DNA of 64,000 bases from Ganoderma boninense (taxonomy: Eukaryota; Basidiomycota; Agaricomycetes; Polyporales; Polyporaceae): assembly GCA_002900995.3 (NCBI GenBank), contig CM035313.1, positions 1,550,001 through 1,614,000 on the forward strand. The letters run 5' to 3'. Under the pieces are notes generated by a model. The model had not been told where the DNA came from, made no database searches, and saw only the letters and a program-made list of their open reading frames with translations. This document shows, piece by piece, positions 23,227 to 33,831 of the stretch (positions within the stretch are counted from its first letter, which is position 1; every line of letters starts with the position of its first letter). The translations under genes and the position numbers were made by a program.

Positions 23227-25238
23227 TTACTTGAGAGCGATCACCGCCACTTTTTGGCTGCCGGCGCGGAGGAAGGCGAGCCGCCCGTCGATCAAGTCGG
23301 CAGCAGTCAGTTTTTGTTGGAAGTCCGCAACGGGAGTATTGTTGAGATAGAGCCCCTTGGACGCCACGAGCTGGCGCGCGGCACCTACACCCACCATACG
23401 ATGGCAGTCTGAGTCAGAGCGGGCCAAGAGAAAGAAGACAACGGCCGAGAACGCGGAGACGCACTGTTCGACGATGTGACGCGGAGTGTTGCGGCTAGCT
23501 TGGTGAGCGGGACGTCGATGGCTTCTGCAGGTTCGCAGAGATGCAGGACCGGGTTGCCACGGAGCGCCGCGAGAACTTCGTCGGCCTTCGCAGCGGCGAT
23601 GTCGCGTTCGTACAGGATCCTGGTCGCGAGTTGCGCACGCGCTACACCATCGACTGTGCCACACGGAACCCCGTCGGTCAGTATGACCGTAAGATAAACG
23701 GAAGGAACAACAGAACGGGACAATGCACGGGTGCCTTCCCGGGCGAGGCGAGACTGGAAGGTTGTTTTACTTACGGCCATGAACGAGCTCCGTAACCTCT
23801 TCTGCGAGGAGACGCTGCGCGCCACGCGCCTCACGCGAGTTCTAGGGCGATGATCATTGTTGACGAGCGGGTCGGACGCATGGGCCAATGACACGGCGAC
23901 GAATTGGGCAGATATGAGCGGTGTGGCGGACAACGGAGACGAAATAGCACTTACATTATGCGCCTCCACCACGGTCTCGATCTGTTCCAATGGGAGCAGA
24001 GTGAACATTCTCAAGTACCGGCCGACGTCTGCGTCAGACGACCTCAGGAAAAACTGTCATAATTCGGGTCGTCAGCAATAGACGCGGATAAAAAGCAAGA
24101 TAGGGTCACTTCGCATGCCGCATGCCCGAGTATGCCGCAGCGGGAAGCAACAGTCATGCTCACCTGGTAAAAGTCGTACACGCTCGTGTCTTCCTCGTTG
24201 AGCGAGACGGCGTTCCCTGCGCTCTTGCCGAACTTTTGGCCAGACGCTGTGGTGAGTAATGGAGTCGTTATGCCAAAGCCCTTCTCAGCGATCGCGCCAG
24301 GGTCCTGGGTGCCTGGCACGGCGTTGGTGCGGTTGATGAGTTCTATGCCAGCTATAATGTTGCCCCACTGGTCTGAGCCGCCTATTTGAATCGTACAGCC
24401 GAGGGTTTTGTGTAGAATGAAGAAGTCGTAGGCTTGGAGAAGCTGGTAGGTAAATTCTGTGAAAGAGATTCCTTGTTGGGATTCTAAACGCGCTTGTACA
24501 CTTGATCGGCGATTCAGAGCGTGCGGTTCACGCGAGAGACGTCAACTAACCTTTCACGCGCCAGCATGGTGTTAACCCTGCTATGGAAGCCAACCGTACG
24601 AAGGAACTCGAGGAGGTTGAGGTCCTTGAGCCAGTTCAGGTTGTTCTGGACATTGGGCGGGGATATTCGTGTAGACGACGAGGGGAGCCGCTTCTGCGCG
24701 TATGAAGTCGCCCGTTCAAAGAATCGGGTGATCCCTGCGGTGAGCTGAGTAACGTTGTGCTCGATCGTTTCCCGTGCAGACAACGGCCGCTCGGTCGAAC
24801 GTCCCGATGGGTCACCAATGAGCCCAGTCGCGCCACCTATCTAAGCGGTGTTTCTAATATAAGCTTCTTACGACAAGATACGTACGCACCAGTGGAATGA
24901 TTTGGTGCCCGCGAAGTTGGAAGTGGAGGAGCGAGAGGAAGGGCACGAGGTGGCCGACGTGTAGCGAGCGCGCGGTCGGGTCTACTCCGAGGTAGACAGT
25001 CTGGGGCTGCTTCTGCAGCTCAGCTGCCAGCTGCTCCGCTCTGGAACAGTAAGCAACGCGCGCAGAAACCGATACTAAAGTTGACTCACCTTGTGATGTC
25101 TGCCACCAATCCGCGAGCCCTCAGGACCTCCAGCACTCCGGTCTGCACGTGGAAACTACGGCATTGTCTGCGCAAGGGGCGCCAGCTAGCGGTTGCGAGA
25201 GGATTGAGTGCATGCAGCGCGCGAGGGGCAAGCGGCAT
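23227..25238 (-). CDS. MSY1: Tyrosyl-tRNA synthetase, probably mitochondrial
   Basis: Class I aminoacyl-tRNA synthetase charging tRNA-Tyr. The chosen start gives [20 protein letters not shown] followed by Arg-rich sequence, a good mitochondrial presequence. A longer frame begins at 25496 with a Gly/Arg-rich leader, but that lies close to the divergent neighbour. Motifs in order: [18 protein letters not shown] (HIGH-type HVGH), [62 protein letters not shown] (tyrosine and ATP site), and [19 protein letters not shown] (KFGKS, equivalent of KMSKS). The C-terminal S4-like RNA-binding part ends [20 protein letters not shown] then [16 protein letters not shown]. At least seven exons. The domain layout is that of bacterial/mitochondrial TyrRS rather than the cytosolic eukaryotic type. 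Confidence 0.92.
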
Positions 25239-25577
25239 GGCCGGAATGGCTGGCGACGAGGAGGACAACGCCGCGCGGACGGAGACGCGTCTTGCAGTCG
25301 TGACGCGCCTGGGCGTCTGAGCCGCAGCGTTCGCGATTTCTTCGAGATGGGATCGGGAGGCCTGGGCGCCAATGGATCCACCGCTGCCACGCGCGTTTCC
25401 TCTTGGATTATCGCCGCGGCCAGAGCCTCCGTCAAACCTCCCACTCTGGCCAAACCTCGTGCTGCTCCTCATTGCATACCTCTTCGCTTTATCCAACCGT
25501 TCAAAATTATTGAGGTTATATTACCCGCAAATCGCAGACTCTGAACAAACCTGACTATCAAACTGAGGCCAACAGCC
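25239..25577. promoter_or_regulatory. Bidirectional promoter between TyrRS and tRNA-guanine transglycosylase
   Basis: About 340 bp separates the two start codons, which face away from each other. It must therefore hold the promoters of both, unless the TyrRS start is the upstream Met at 25496. No TATA box is evident. Confidence 0.5.
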
Positions 25578-27408
25578 ATGCAGTTTGAAGTCCTTGCCAA
25601 ATGCCACACAACCCGCGCAAGAGTGTCCAGAATGCGCCTTGCGCGTGAGTCCTACTCGCCGAGACCGTCGGATATCTAAATTCTGACGCGTCCCAAGCCA
25701 GATGGAGTCACGATGCTACCGACCTTCATGCCTGTCGCAACGCAGGCAGCAATCAAGGGACTAACGCCCCAACAGGTCGAAGCGTTGGGAGTCAACCTGA
25801 TCCTGAACAATACCTATCATCTCAATCTCAGGCCTGGCATTGAAGTACTCAAACAAGCTGGTGGTGCACACAAGTTCCAAGGGTGGAACCACAATCTCCT
25901 TACCGTGAATCATCTGCTTTCGACCCAGTTCCTGCTAAGATGCTAAATAAATTATCAGGATAGCGGGGGCTTCCAATTAGTCTCATTGAGCAAGTTCACC
26001 AAGATCACGGAAGAGGGCGCTCTTTTCGCCAGTCCATTTGACGGTGAACCGACCATGCTGACTGTACGCGTTATCTGCGGTTCATGCTCGCTATATGCTC
26101 GGACCTCACTATTCCAATAGCCCGAAGAAAGTATCTCCATACAGCACGCTATCGGTGCCGATATCATCATGCAGCTCGATGACGTAGGTTTGTGACCCAC
26201 TCTTCGAAACATAAGAGCAGTCATCGACTTGTTTCTCTAGTGTCTAGTCTGACCGTTGGCCCTCGGGTAGAAGAGGCCATGTGGCGGACGGTCCGCTGGC
26301 TCGACCGATGCATAGAATTCCATCAGAGGTCTGGAAAAGACACCGTGCAAAACCTCTTTGCAATCGTACAAGGCGGCCTAGAACCCGATCTTCGGGATAA
26401 ATGTCTGGATGAGATGATCGCCCGTAGAGACAAGGTCGCAGGCTATGCTATCGGTGGACTCAGCGGTGGGGAAGAAAAAGGTAACACGAATGTTTCGGTT
26501 TGCAAGGTTCTATGCTAATTCCGAATGTCGTAGATATTTTTTGGAGAATGCAAGTCAGCTTTCCTCTAGTCCCCTCCCCCCTCTCTTATCTGACCGGCCC
26601 CAGGATCAAGCAATGTGCGGATAAGCTGCCAGATGATCGTGAGTTTCCATAAACCAGAAAATAACATCTTATTGAAGAGCCCAACAGGGCCACGTTATTC
26701 CATGGGCATCGGTTTCGCAGAAGGTGAGAAGTAGCGTCCCGTGACGGATGCGACTTGAATAACATGCTTCAGACCTCCTGGTCTGCGTCGCGCTCGGGGT
26801 GGACATGGTTGGTGCTTTCTCACACGCAACGATACCCGTAACTAAGAGCTCGACTAGGCGGATTGTGTCTTTCCCACACGGACAGCACGCTTCGGGGTGG
26901 CTTTGACATCGAAGGGTCCTCTCAACCTACGTAAGCTTGTCCACAGTCGGTGTTGTTCCTTCCGGCTGATATGGAGCGTAGGGTTGGGCAAACACGCGAG
27001 GGATATGCGCCCAATCGAAGAAGGCTGCCCCTGCCCGACATGCTCAAGCGGTATGACGAGAGCGCTGTTGAACCACACCGCAACATTGGAAACCGCGGCA
27101 GCGCATGGTGAGCGCTCCGTGGAACGGTGGTTGGTGTAGATGAACCCTAACATGATCGATTAGCCATCACACAACACAACCTGGTCTTCCAAGCGCGAAT
27201 CATGGGCAGTGCGCGGGAGGCAATCATCAACGGAACGTTCCCGCAGTACCTGAAGCAGTTCTTCGCGAACTATTTTGGCGATGCTGGCTATCCGGAGTGG
27301 TGCGTAAACGCCCTGCAAAGCGTCGGGGTGGACCTTCTGGAGGACCGCCCAGATATCAAGGTCATTTCCGGTGACGGAGCCAAGTGGGAGTACTCCGATG
27401 CAGCGTGA
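25578..27408 (+). CDS. Queuine tRNA-ribosyltransferase catalytic subunit (tRNA-guanine transglycosylase)
   Basis: Exchanges guanine 34 for queuine in tRNAs with GUN anticodons (Tyr, His, Asn, Asp). [20 protein letters not shown] splices to [20 protein letters not shown] and [11 protein letters not shown]. The active-site loop [10 protein letters not shown] carries the catalytic Asp, and the nucleophile Asp lies in [15 protein letters not shown]. Substrate-binding [14 protein letters not shown] and [12 protein letters not shown] are present. The zinc site is CPCPTCSSG with a downstream His in [14 protein letters not shown] / ITQHN. The C-terminus encodes [20 protein letters not shown] and ends KWEYSDAA. 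About 11 exons; total near 390-400 residues, the usual length of eukaryotic QTRT1. In eukaryotes it works as a heterodimer with QTRT2, not seen here. Fungi that keep QTRT1 salvage queuine from the environment. Confidence 0.93.
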
Positions 27409-27505
27409 TAAACAGGGCCATTGGCATGCATAGAGTTCCGTATCGCATCGAAAGATGGATGCAGGATGGCAGCTGTACGCAGTAGGATTACGGGCACAAT
27501 AGCTA

Positions 27506-30500
27506 CTACCGCTTGCCCTTCTTCCGAGGCGCTCGCGCATTCTTCAGTCGCTTCTGCTCCACAGCTTTCCGCGACTTCCGAATCTGGTCCACTGTCTTGA
27601 GTTCGCTCTTGACCTTCCCCATTGGCTTCCCCGCAAACTTTGCCCCCTTCTTCGCCTGCCCCTTCCCCTTACTGGGTGGGGGCCGCGAGGACGCCCCACG
27701 GGGTGTTTCGTCCTCACCGTCCTGCCGCCCCTTCTTGAGTTGCCGTACCTTCCGATCGTAGTCCCCCCGCAGCCTGTCCAGCGGCTTCGCCGTCGCAACC
27801 TGCCTATGGCGGTATTTTCTCCCGCCCGCGCCTCCGCTACTGCGAGGGCCGTTTGACTCGGCCTCTCCGACCTTTGGCAGGCTAAGACGGCTCTTCGCCT
27901 TCCACTCGTCGAACCGCCCGCTGCGGTACGTGACGGGGAGCTTGACGCCGCTCTCGGTCCGGACGAGCTTGACGTTGTCCGCGCCCTCGCCCGTACCCTT
28001 GACGAAGCGCTTCTTCTTCTTGTCCCACTTGAGCTCACGCCGCTGGCGCTCCTGCGCCGCGGTCTCGTCACCGGTGAGATCAAACGCGACGTTGCGCGCC
28101 TGCTCTGCAAACGAGGCGCCGTCGCGGAGCGAGTACCTAACCGGGAGAGCCGCGGGGGGCAGCAAATCGTGAGCACAAACATAGACAAGGCGAAGTGAGG
28201 CGAAATGAAGCGAAACAGCGTGGTGCAGGTGAGAGAAGGCCTGCGTCGGCGAGATGGCGAAGATGATACGGAGACGGAGATGAGACGCACCCTTTCTCGG
28301 TGTCAGCGTCTTTCTGGTAGTGCGACATGTAGAACTCCTCGTCCCGGAAGTTGCCCTTTCCGGATTTTGGCTTCTTGCCCGACATGTCGAACACGGCCTG
28401 TGCATCAGGAAACGCAGTCATATGAGCGCGCCGTACGGGAACGGGTTGGAAGACAAGAGATGGTTACCGCAATGTCGGCCTCGTTCGCCATTTCCGGCTC
28501 TTCGTCGCTCTCACCGCCATGCCGCCCGTGCCCGTCTCCCTCCTCCTCGTCATCTGCTACAACGGCAGCGGCAGAGGTCGACGCCAAAGAAGCACGCTGC
28601 GCCGCTTTGGACAACGCCTTGCGCCTCTGTTTCATCAGCGCTGCCGTCTCTGCGTTCCCGCGCGCCCCGACCTCGATGATGGTCTCAGCCGGGCGGAACG
28701 CGTCGACGAGCTTCAAGAGCGCACGTCGTTTCGCCTCCTCTGCGAGCTTCGCCGCGGCATCAGGACTCCGCCGCAGGAACACTGGGTGGACGCCGGACTC
28801 CGTGCCCGCGTAACCCCAGCGGCCGTCCTTGAGCATCTCCTTGGTCTTGTGGTAGCTCGCAGGGCTCGCCTTGCCCTTGCTTCGCTCATACATGCCCTGG
28901 CCTTTGCGCATGACATCGCGGAGCGTGGACAGGTTGTGGTGCTCTTCATCGAGCTTCCGGATGTACGCGACCTCCTCGTCGAGCCTGTCGCGTTCGAGCG
29001 GCCCCAGGATCAGAGACTCGGTGTACACGGTGTGCCCCGTCCCGCTGACCTCGTTCTTCACGGGTCGCGAGAGGAAGAGCTGCAGATCGAGGAGGTACGG
29101 GACCTCGGAGGCTGTGACGAAGGACCACGCCCATCCCTGGCGCCCCGCACGGGCTGTACGCCCGACACGGTGGACGAACACGCGTGATCCCTGTGGAAAG
29201 TCGTAGTTGACGACGTTCTCCAGGACGGGGATGTCGATGCCTCGCGCGGCGACGTCCGTGACGACGAGAACGCTCGTGCGACCACGGCGGAACGCGTCCA
29301 TCTGCTGCGTGCGTGCGGCCTGGTCGAGCGAGCCGTAGATGTGTGATACTGCGTAACCCGCTGCACCCAACAGATTCGTGAGGTATTCGACGTGGTGTTT
29401 CGTCGCGGCGAAGACCAAGGTCTGGTGGGGGGCTGCCGCGTGTTCGGAGGAGTGCTTAGCCTTCGCTCTGCCCTTGCCCTTCTTGTCCGAGGCTTCGTCT
29501 GGCTCGGCCGAAGTGCTGCCCAAGGGGACGCCAATCACATCCCTGAGGAGGACGAGGAGACATGCGTCTTTTTCGGCCTGTTTCACGGAGAAGAAGGCCA
29601 TCTTGAGGTCGGCGCTGATTTTTGTCTCCGCATCAAGGCGCACGAGTTTCGGGTTTTGCAGACCGGCCTTCGCGAATTCGACGAGGGATTTAGGAAGGGT
29701 GGCGGAAAACAGGAGCGTTTGCCGTGCTGCTGGAAGGCGGTGTAAGATTTCGGTCAAGGCGGTCTGGAACCCCATCTCAAAGAGACGGTCAGCTTCGTCG
29801 AAAACAACGTATTGGACCGACTTGAGGTCGAGGTTCATCTCGACAATTAGGTGGAGAAGACGACCTGGGGTAGCTATGATCCTGGACCACGCTGTTAGCA
29901 AATATACACGCGTCGTGAGAGATGCGCATACACGTCCGGGTTGTTCGAGATCATCTCAAACTGTTCGTCCAGGCTCTCACCGCCGACAACTAGACCCCAT
30001 CGCAAGTTTTGGCCCTTCTTGCTCTCATCCGCATCCTGCGCATCGCCTGCATGATCACCCTCGCCTGCGTGCCATCCTCGCGCGAGCTCTTTCCCGACTT
30101 TGAGGATCTGGAGAGCAAGCTCACGAGCTGGAAGAAGAATGAGGGCTCTAGCACCAAAAGTAGCGGAATGCCTTCCTCCTAGTCGTTGCACGAGAGGGAC
30201 CATGTAAGCCAATGACTTTCCTGAACCCGTGCGAGCCATTCCAACAAGGTCGCGCGGTGGATTGGTGAGTAGGGCCGGTATTGAAAGCCTCTGGATGGGG
30301 GTGGGGATACGGAACCCCTGTAGTGTTAGAGACCGCAAGAGCCACGGATATAAACCTGGATAATGATAAGAACGCGATGAAGCGGGTACAATGGAACAGA
30401 TGCGCACCCATGCTTTGAAAGCTTCCTCCACCAACTTCGCCCTTGACGATTTTTGTCCTCCTCTTGGTCTTTTTCAACAACTCTGTACCCTCCTTGACAT

Positions 30501-30711
30501 CTCGCTTCGCAATAGATCCGCGGATAAATTCTTGCAAGTCTTCGTCATCCTCGGCCTCTGACACCTGAGATTTTGTTGCCACCCTTGGACGCTTTCCAGT
30601 AAGGGCGGAAGAGATGTCGATCTCGTCCTCTGAGGCGAGCGAAACCTCGGAGTACTCAGCCTCTGAATCCGATTCAGCAGGCGCGACGCGCTTTCTCTTG
30701 CCAGAAACCAT
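27506..30711 (-). CDS. DBP10: ATP-dependent RNA helicase DBP10 (60S ribosome biogenesis)
   Basis: Nucleolar DEAD-box helicase needed for 60S subunit maturation. An acidic, lysine-rich N-terminus (MVSGKRKRVAPAESDSEAEY) precedes the Q motif GFRIPTPIQRLSIPALL. Helicase motifs: ARTGSGKS (motif I, Ser in place of the usual final Thr), PARELALQ, TPGR, VVFDEADRLFEMGF, SAT, LVFAATKHHVEYL, VVTDVAARGIDIP and HRVGRTARAGR. The C-terminal DBP10CT domain is present (FYMSHYQKDADTEKG then YSLRDGASFAEQARNVAFDL), followed by a lysine-rich tail ending KGKR. That domain separates DBP10 from other DEAD-box proteins. At least five exons; introns lie after the N-terminal region, before IIATPGR, after NEADIA and after DTEKG. 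The start codon lies 194 bp from the adjacent MITE. Confidence 0.94.
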
Positions 30712-30904
30712 AGGAACCCGAGGCAGTACGACAAGCTAGGGGCTGAATGCAAGCAGCAAAAGAGTGCAGTAAGCAGTTTGCCAGTGCGACTTGGACGTGC
30801 AGTTGTGATCGCGAAACCAAAAAATGGCTCACGTAAGCAGCCCTTCCATAAGGAGGCAGGTCGGCGTTCGGGCCGGAATAGTCCCACTTTCTAAGTAACT
30901 AATA

Positions 30905-31447
30905 CAGCGCCTTGCATAATTCCGTGAACACGCCAAATTTTTTCTTTTGGCGCTTAAACTCGTCACGGTCACAGCTCTACTCAACGCCTGACCAGCTTGA
31001 CCTCGCAAACGAGTCCTTCGTCCGCATTCTGGTCAATTTCAGCTCCATAGTACGTCATCAAAAATTCACTGTGGCCTGTCGCATTCAGGGGTAGTCTTCT
31101 TATGAGAGGTCCCTCTTTGTTGCTGGATCAGAAGGCTGAATACACCGGCACCGAATGGGCTTGCCCGCTACCTTGGACCCAAGTACTAATTCTGTTGGGG
31201 AAACCGAGAAAACACAAGGCGACGGTTGAATTTCCATCTTTGTCAGAGGTGGAGGCCCAAGAAACGCAAGATTTGAGAGTGCGCGACAGGAATCGAGCGG
31301 ATGGCTCTGGGCGGTCCGGACGGGTTGTGACTCGGCCGCGTCATGCCGCGTCACGGGATTGTACCTGTGACTGGCACCTTCCCGTTATGGGGAGATAGAC
31401 GCCTGTGCGAAAAAATCGGCGTGTTCACGGAATTATGCAAGGCGCTG
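30905..31447. mobile_element. 543-bp MITE with 30-bp terminal inverted repeats and TA duplication (Tc1/mariner-like)
   Basis: The left end (from 30905) begins CAGCGCCTTGCATAATTCCG and the right end (to 31447) is its exact reverse complement over 30 bp, with near-identity continuing into a T-run for about 10 more bases. Both ends are flanked by TA (30903-30904 and 31448-31449), the target duplication of the Tc1/mariner superfamily. The interior has no credible transposase, so it is non-autonomous. Perfect ends suggest fairly recent movement. It lies in the spacer between DBP10 and the MFS transporter, close to both promoters. Confidence 0.88.
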
Positions 31448-31957
31448 TAAGAGTTGGACTCGTCTTGCCTTTTCTTGTTTGCTTTCGATGACCATCCTCG
31501 AACATCCACCTCTGCTGAACCAAGTGTTCCTTTTCGAGATGCTCATCCAACAAACGTTGTCATTAACTGTGCAGAACAATGCGCCCGTAAGTGACATCAG
31601 AACCACCTTTCGGGAAATTCTACGTTTCGAGCCTATCGTCGATTCGAATGGCTTACGAGCATCGTCAGATTCAGGCCATGTCCCCTACGGCTACACGCGG
31701 ATGACATTGCATGGTTTTAAATGAGGCACGCTTCAAATTGGTCGCGGTGTGGGAGAAAACACAAAGAAGCCCGAGCACTTGTGACTACGGGGCCGATTTA
31801 GTTCGTCTCATATGACCAGCAACGTCCCAATCTTCTCCTCTAGTACTAGGTTCCTGGCTGCCATAATTGTGTGTGAGTTCCTGCATGGGTTTATAGATAA
31901 GTTGCTGGTGGTAGAGGATAGGTGAGAGAGCCATCTCTCCTCCAGCTCCCACTCCTC

Positions 31958-33831
31958 ATGTCCTGGATGGCAGCCTTGAACACAGAAACCCCCCGCGTTG
32001 AAAATGATCTCGAAGCCTGCCCACCTATGAGCGAGAAGGATGAGAAGCAGGCTCCTACCCTTCACTATGAAGACGTACCTGACTTAGCACGCGTGGTGGA
32101 CCAAGACGCAGAGCGAAGGTCGGTACCAACATCCCTTGCATGGTGGTTATCACCCATGTCCACTGCATAGGCTCGTCAGACGGATTGATTTGAGGATGAT
32201 CACGTTGTCAACAGTGATGTACATGCTTTGCTTCATCGACAGATTCAACATCGTAAGTTGATATCTTGGAGTACCCCGTATTCATTCACACTCCTTTCCG
32301 CAGGGCAATGCAAAGATCCTGAACAGCAACAGCGGCGACTCTTTGCAACAGTCCCTGCGTCTTACAGAAAATCAATATCTCATCGCGCTCATGGTCTTCT
32401 TCGTCGCCTACACCGTTTTCGAGGTACCATCAAACTACTTGTTGAAGAAATACAAACCCAGTCGATGGTTCGCCTTCCTTATGCTCGTGTGGGGTGCGAT
32501 GACGATGCTCATTGCGGCCACGCGGAATTACGGTGGCCTTATCGCAACACGGTTCCTCCTCGGGGCATTCGAGGCCGGCCTCTTTCCAGGACTTGTTTAC
32601 TGCCTCACGTTCTGGTACAAGCCGAACGAACGCGCTATCCGTGTTGGGATCATCCTCGCTGGAGCGACCCTAGGCGGTGCTTTTGGTAGCGCGATAGCCT
32701 TCGGCATAGGTACAATTGACGGGGCGCACGGTCTGGAAGGCTGGCGTTGGCTTTTCCTGATCGAAGGAGCCGCATCCTGTCTTTTCGTCCCTTTCATCTT
32801 TCTGTTCTACCCCGACTACCCCGAATCTGTCTCCTGGCTATCTCCGGAAGAACGCAACCTCGCCATCGAGCGCATCAAGGGTGTCTCATCGTTGGGGCAC
32901 GAGGCGATCACCTGGAAGGACGCATGGGAGACTCTAGTAGATTGGCGGCTGTATCTCCACCATCTGGTCTGGGTGGCGTATTCCGTCGGGTTCTCCAGTA
33001 TTTCCCTCTTTGCGCCAACCATCGTGGAAGGCCTCGGCTTTGATGGGCTCCGCGCCCAGCTCTTCACAGTGCCCCCATATGCGATCGCGTTCTGCGTCGT
33101 GACCACTGTCGCATGGATAGCGGACCGGTACGAGATGCGTTCCTGGTGCATGGCCGCCTCGTTCGCGATATGTGGGGTTGCGTTCGTGATCGAAGGTCCG
33201 CGCAATCCTCCCCGTTCCCATCTCCGCAACGCAGCCTCGAGCTGATTTTGACTGCGTGGTGTGGCGTGCATGTGTTTAGGGTCGCTTCCCCCCACTGCGT
33301 TCACAGCCCGCTACGCGGTCCTGTGCATCGCAGTCCCTTTCGCGTTCTCCATTTCCGGGCCCACGCTCAGCTGGCTCACCGCGAATCTCCGAGGGACCGG
33401 GGCATCGACGCTCGCCGTCCCGCTGAATGGGTCCGTCGCGACGTTTGGACAGATAATCGGTACGTATGGTCGCCCATCTGTCTTCTAACGCCCCTTTACG
33501 TTCGAACGCTGTTGGGCACGTTCCCGGGACCACAGCGTCCCGCACCCGCGCGCTGTACGAGCCATCGCCGGTTTGTTCTCATGCTCGTTCATGCCAGTGT
33601 TCCTGCCAACGAAATCATCCCCCGCGCGCTCTGATCTGACAATCACTGATGCTGCCATGTTCCGCAGGGATATTCATTTACAAGTCGTCGGAGTCGCCGG
33701 GGTTTCCCACCGGTCACTATACGAACGCCGGGTTTATGTTCTCCGGGGCCTTACTTGGGCTGGGTTTACGGTATGTCTACACGCGACGCAACCGCAAGCT
33801 CGAGCCGGGCGAACCGAGATGGAGGTTGTAG
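31958..33831 (+). CDS. MFS transporter, allantoate/nicotinate permease-like (anion:cation symporter family)
   Basis: Plasma-membrane transporter with about 12 membrane segments. The cytosolic N-terminus ends in LVRRIDLRMITLSTVMYMLC then FIDRFNI and GNAKI, the signature start of fungal Dal5/Tna1-type permeases. Next come TENQYLIALMVFFVAYTVFE, VPSNYLLKKYKPSRWFAFLM (the MFS loop 2-3 motif region), RFLLGAFEAGLFPGLVYCLT and FWYKPNERAIRVGI. The central loop includes YPESVSWLSPEERNLAIERI. The second half includes LVWVAYSVGFSSISLFAPTI, FTVPPYAIAF and IADRYEMR, then FGQIIGIFIYKSS across an intron, ending RRNRKLEPGEPRWRL. This tail is typical of the family, which carries allantoate, nicotinate, vitamins or other organic anions; the substrate is not predictable. 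Six or so exons. The start at 31958 precedes an acidic leader; a second Met lies nine bases on. Confidence 0.9.

Noticed and set aside
31102..31398. 98-residue frame inside the MITE as a transposase remnant
   Set aside because: No DDE/D catalytic residues, no helix-turn-helix, and the composition is random-like.
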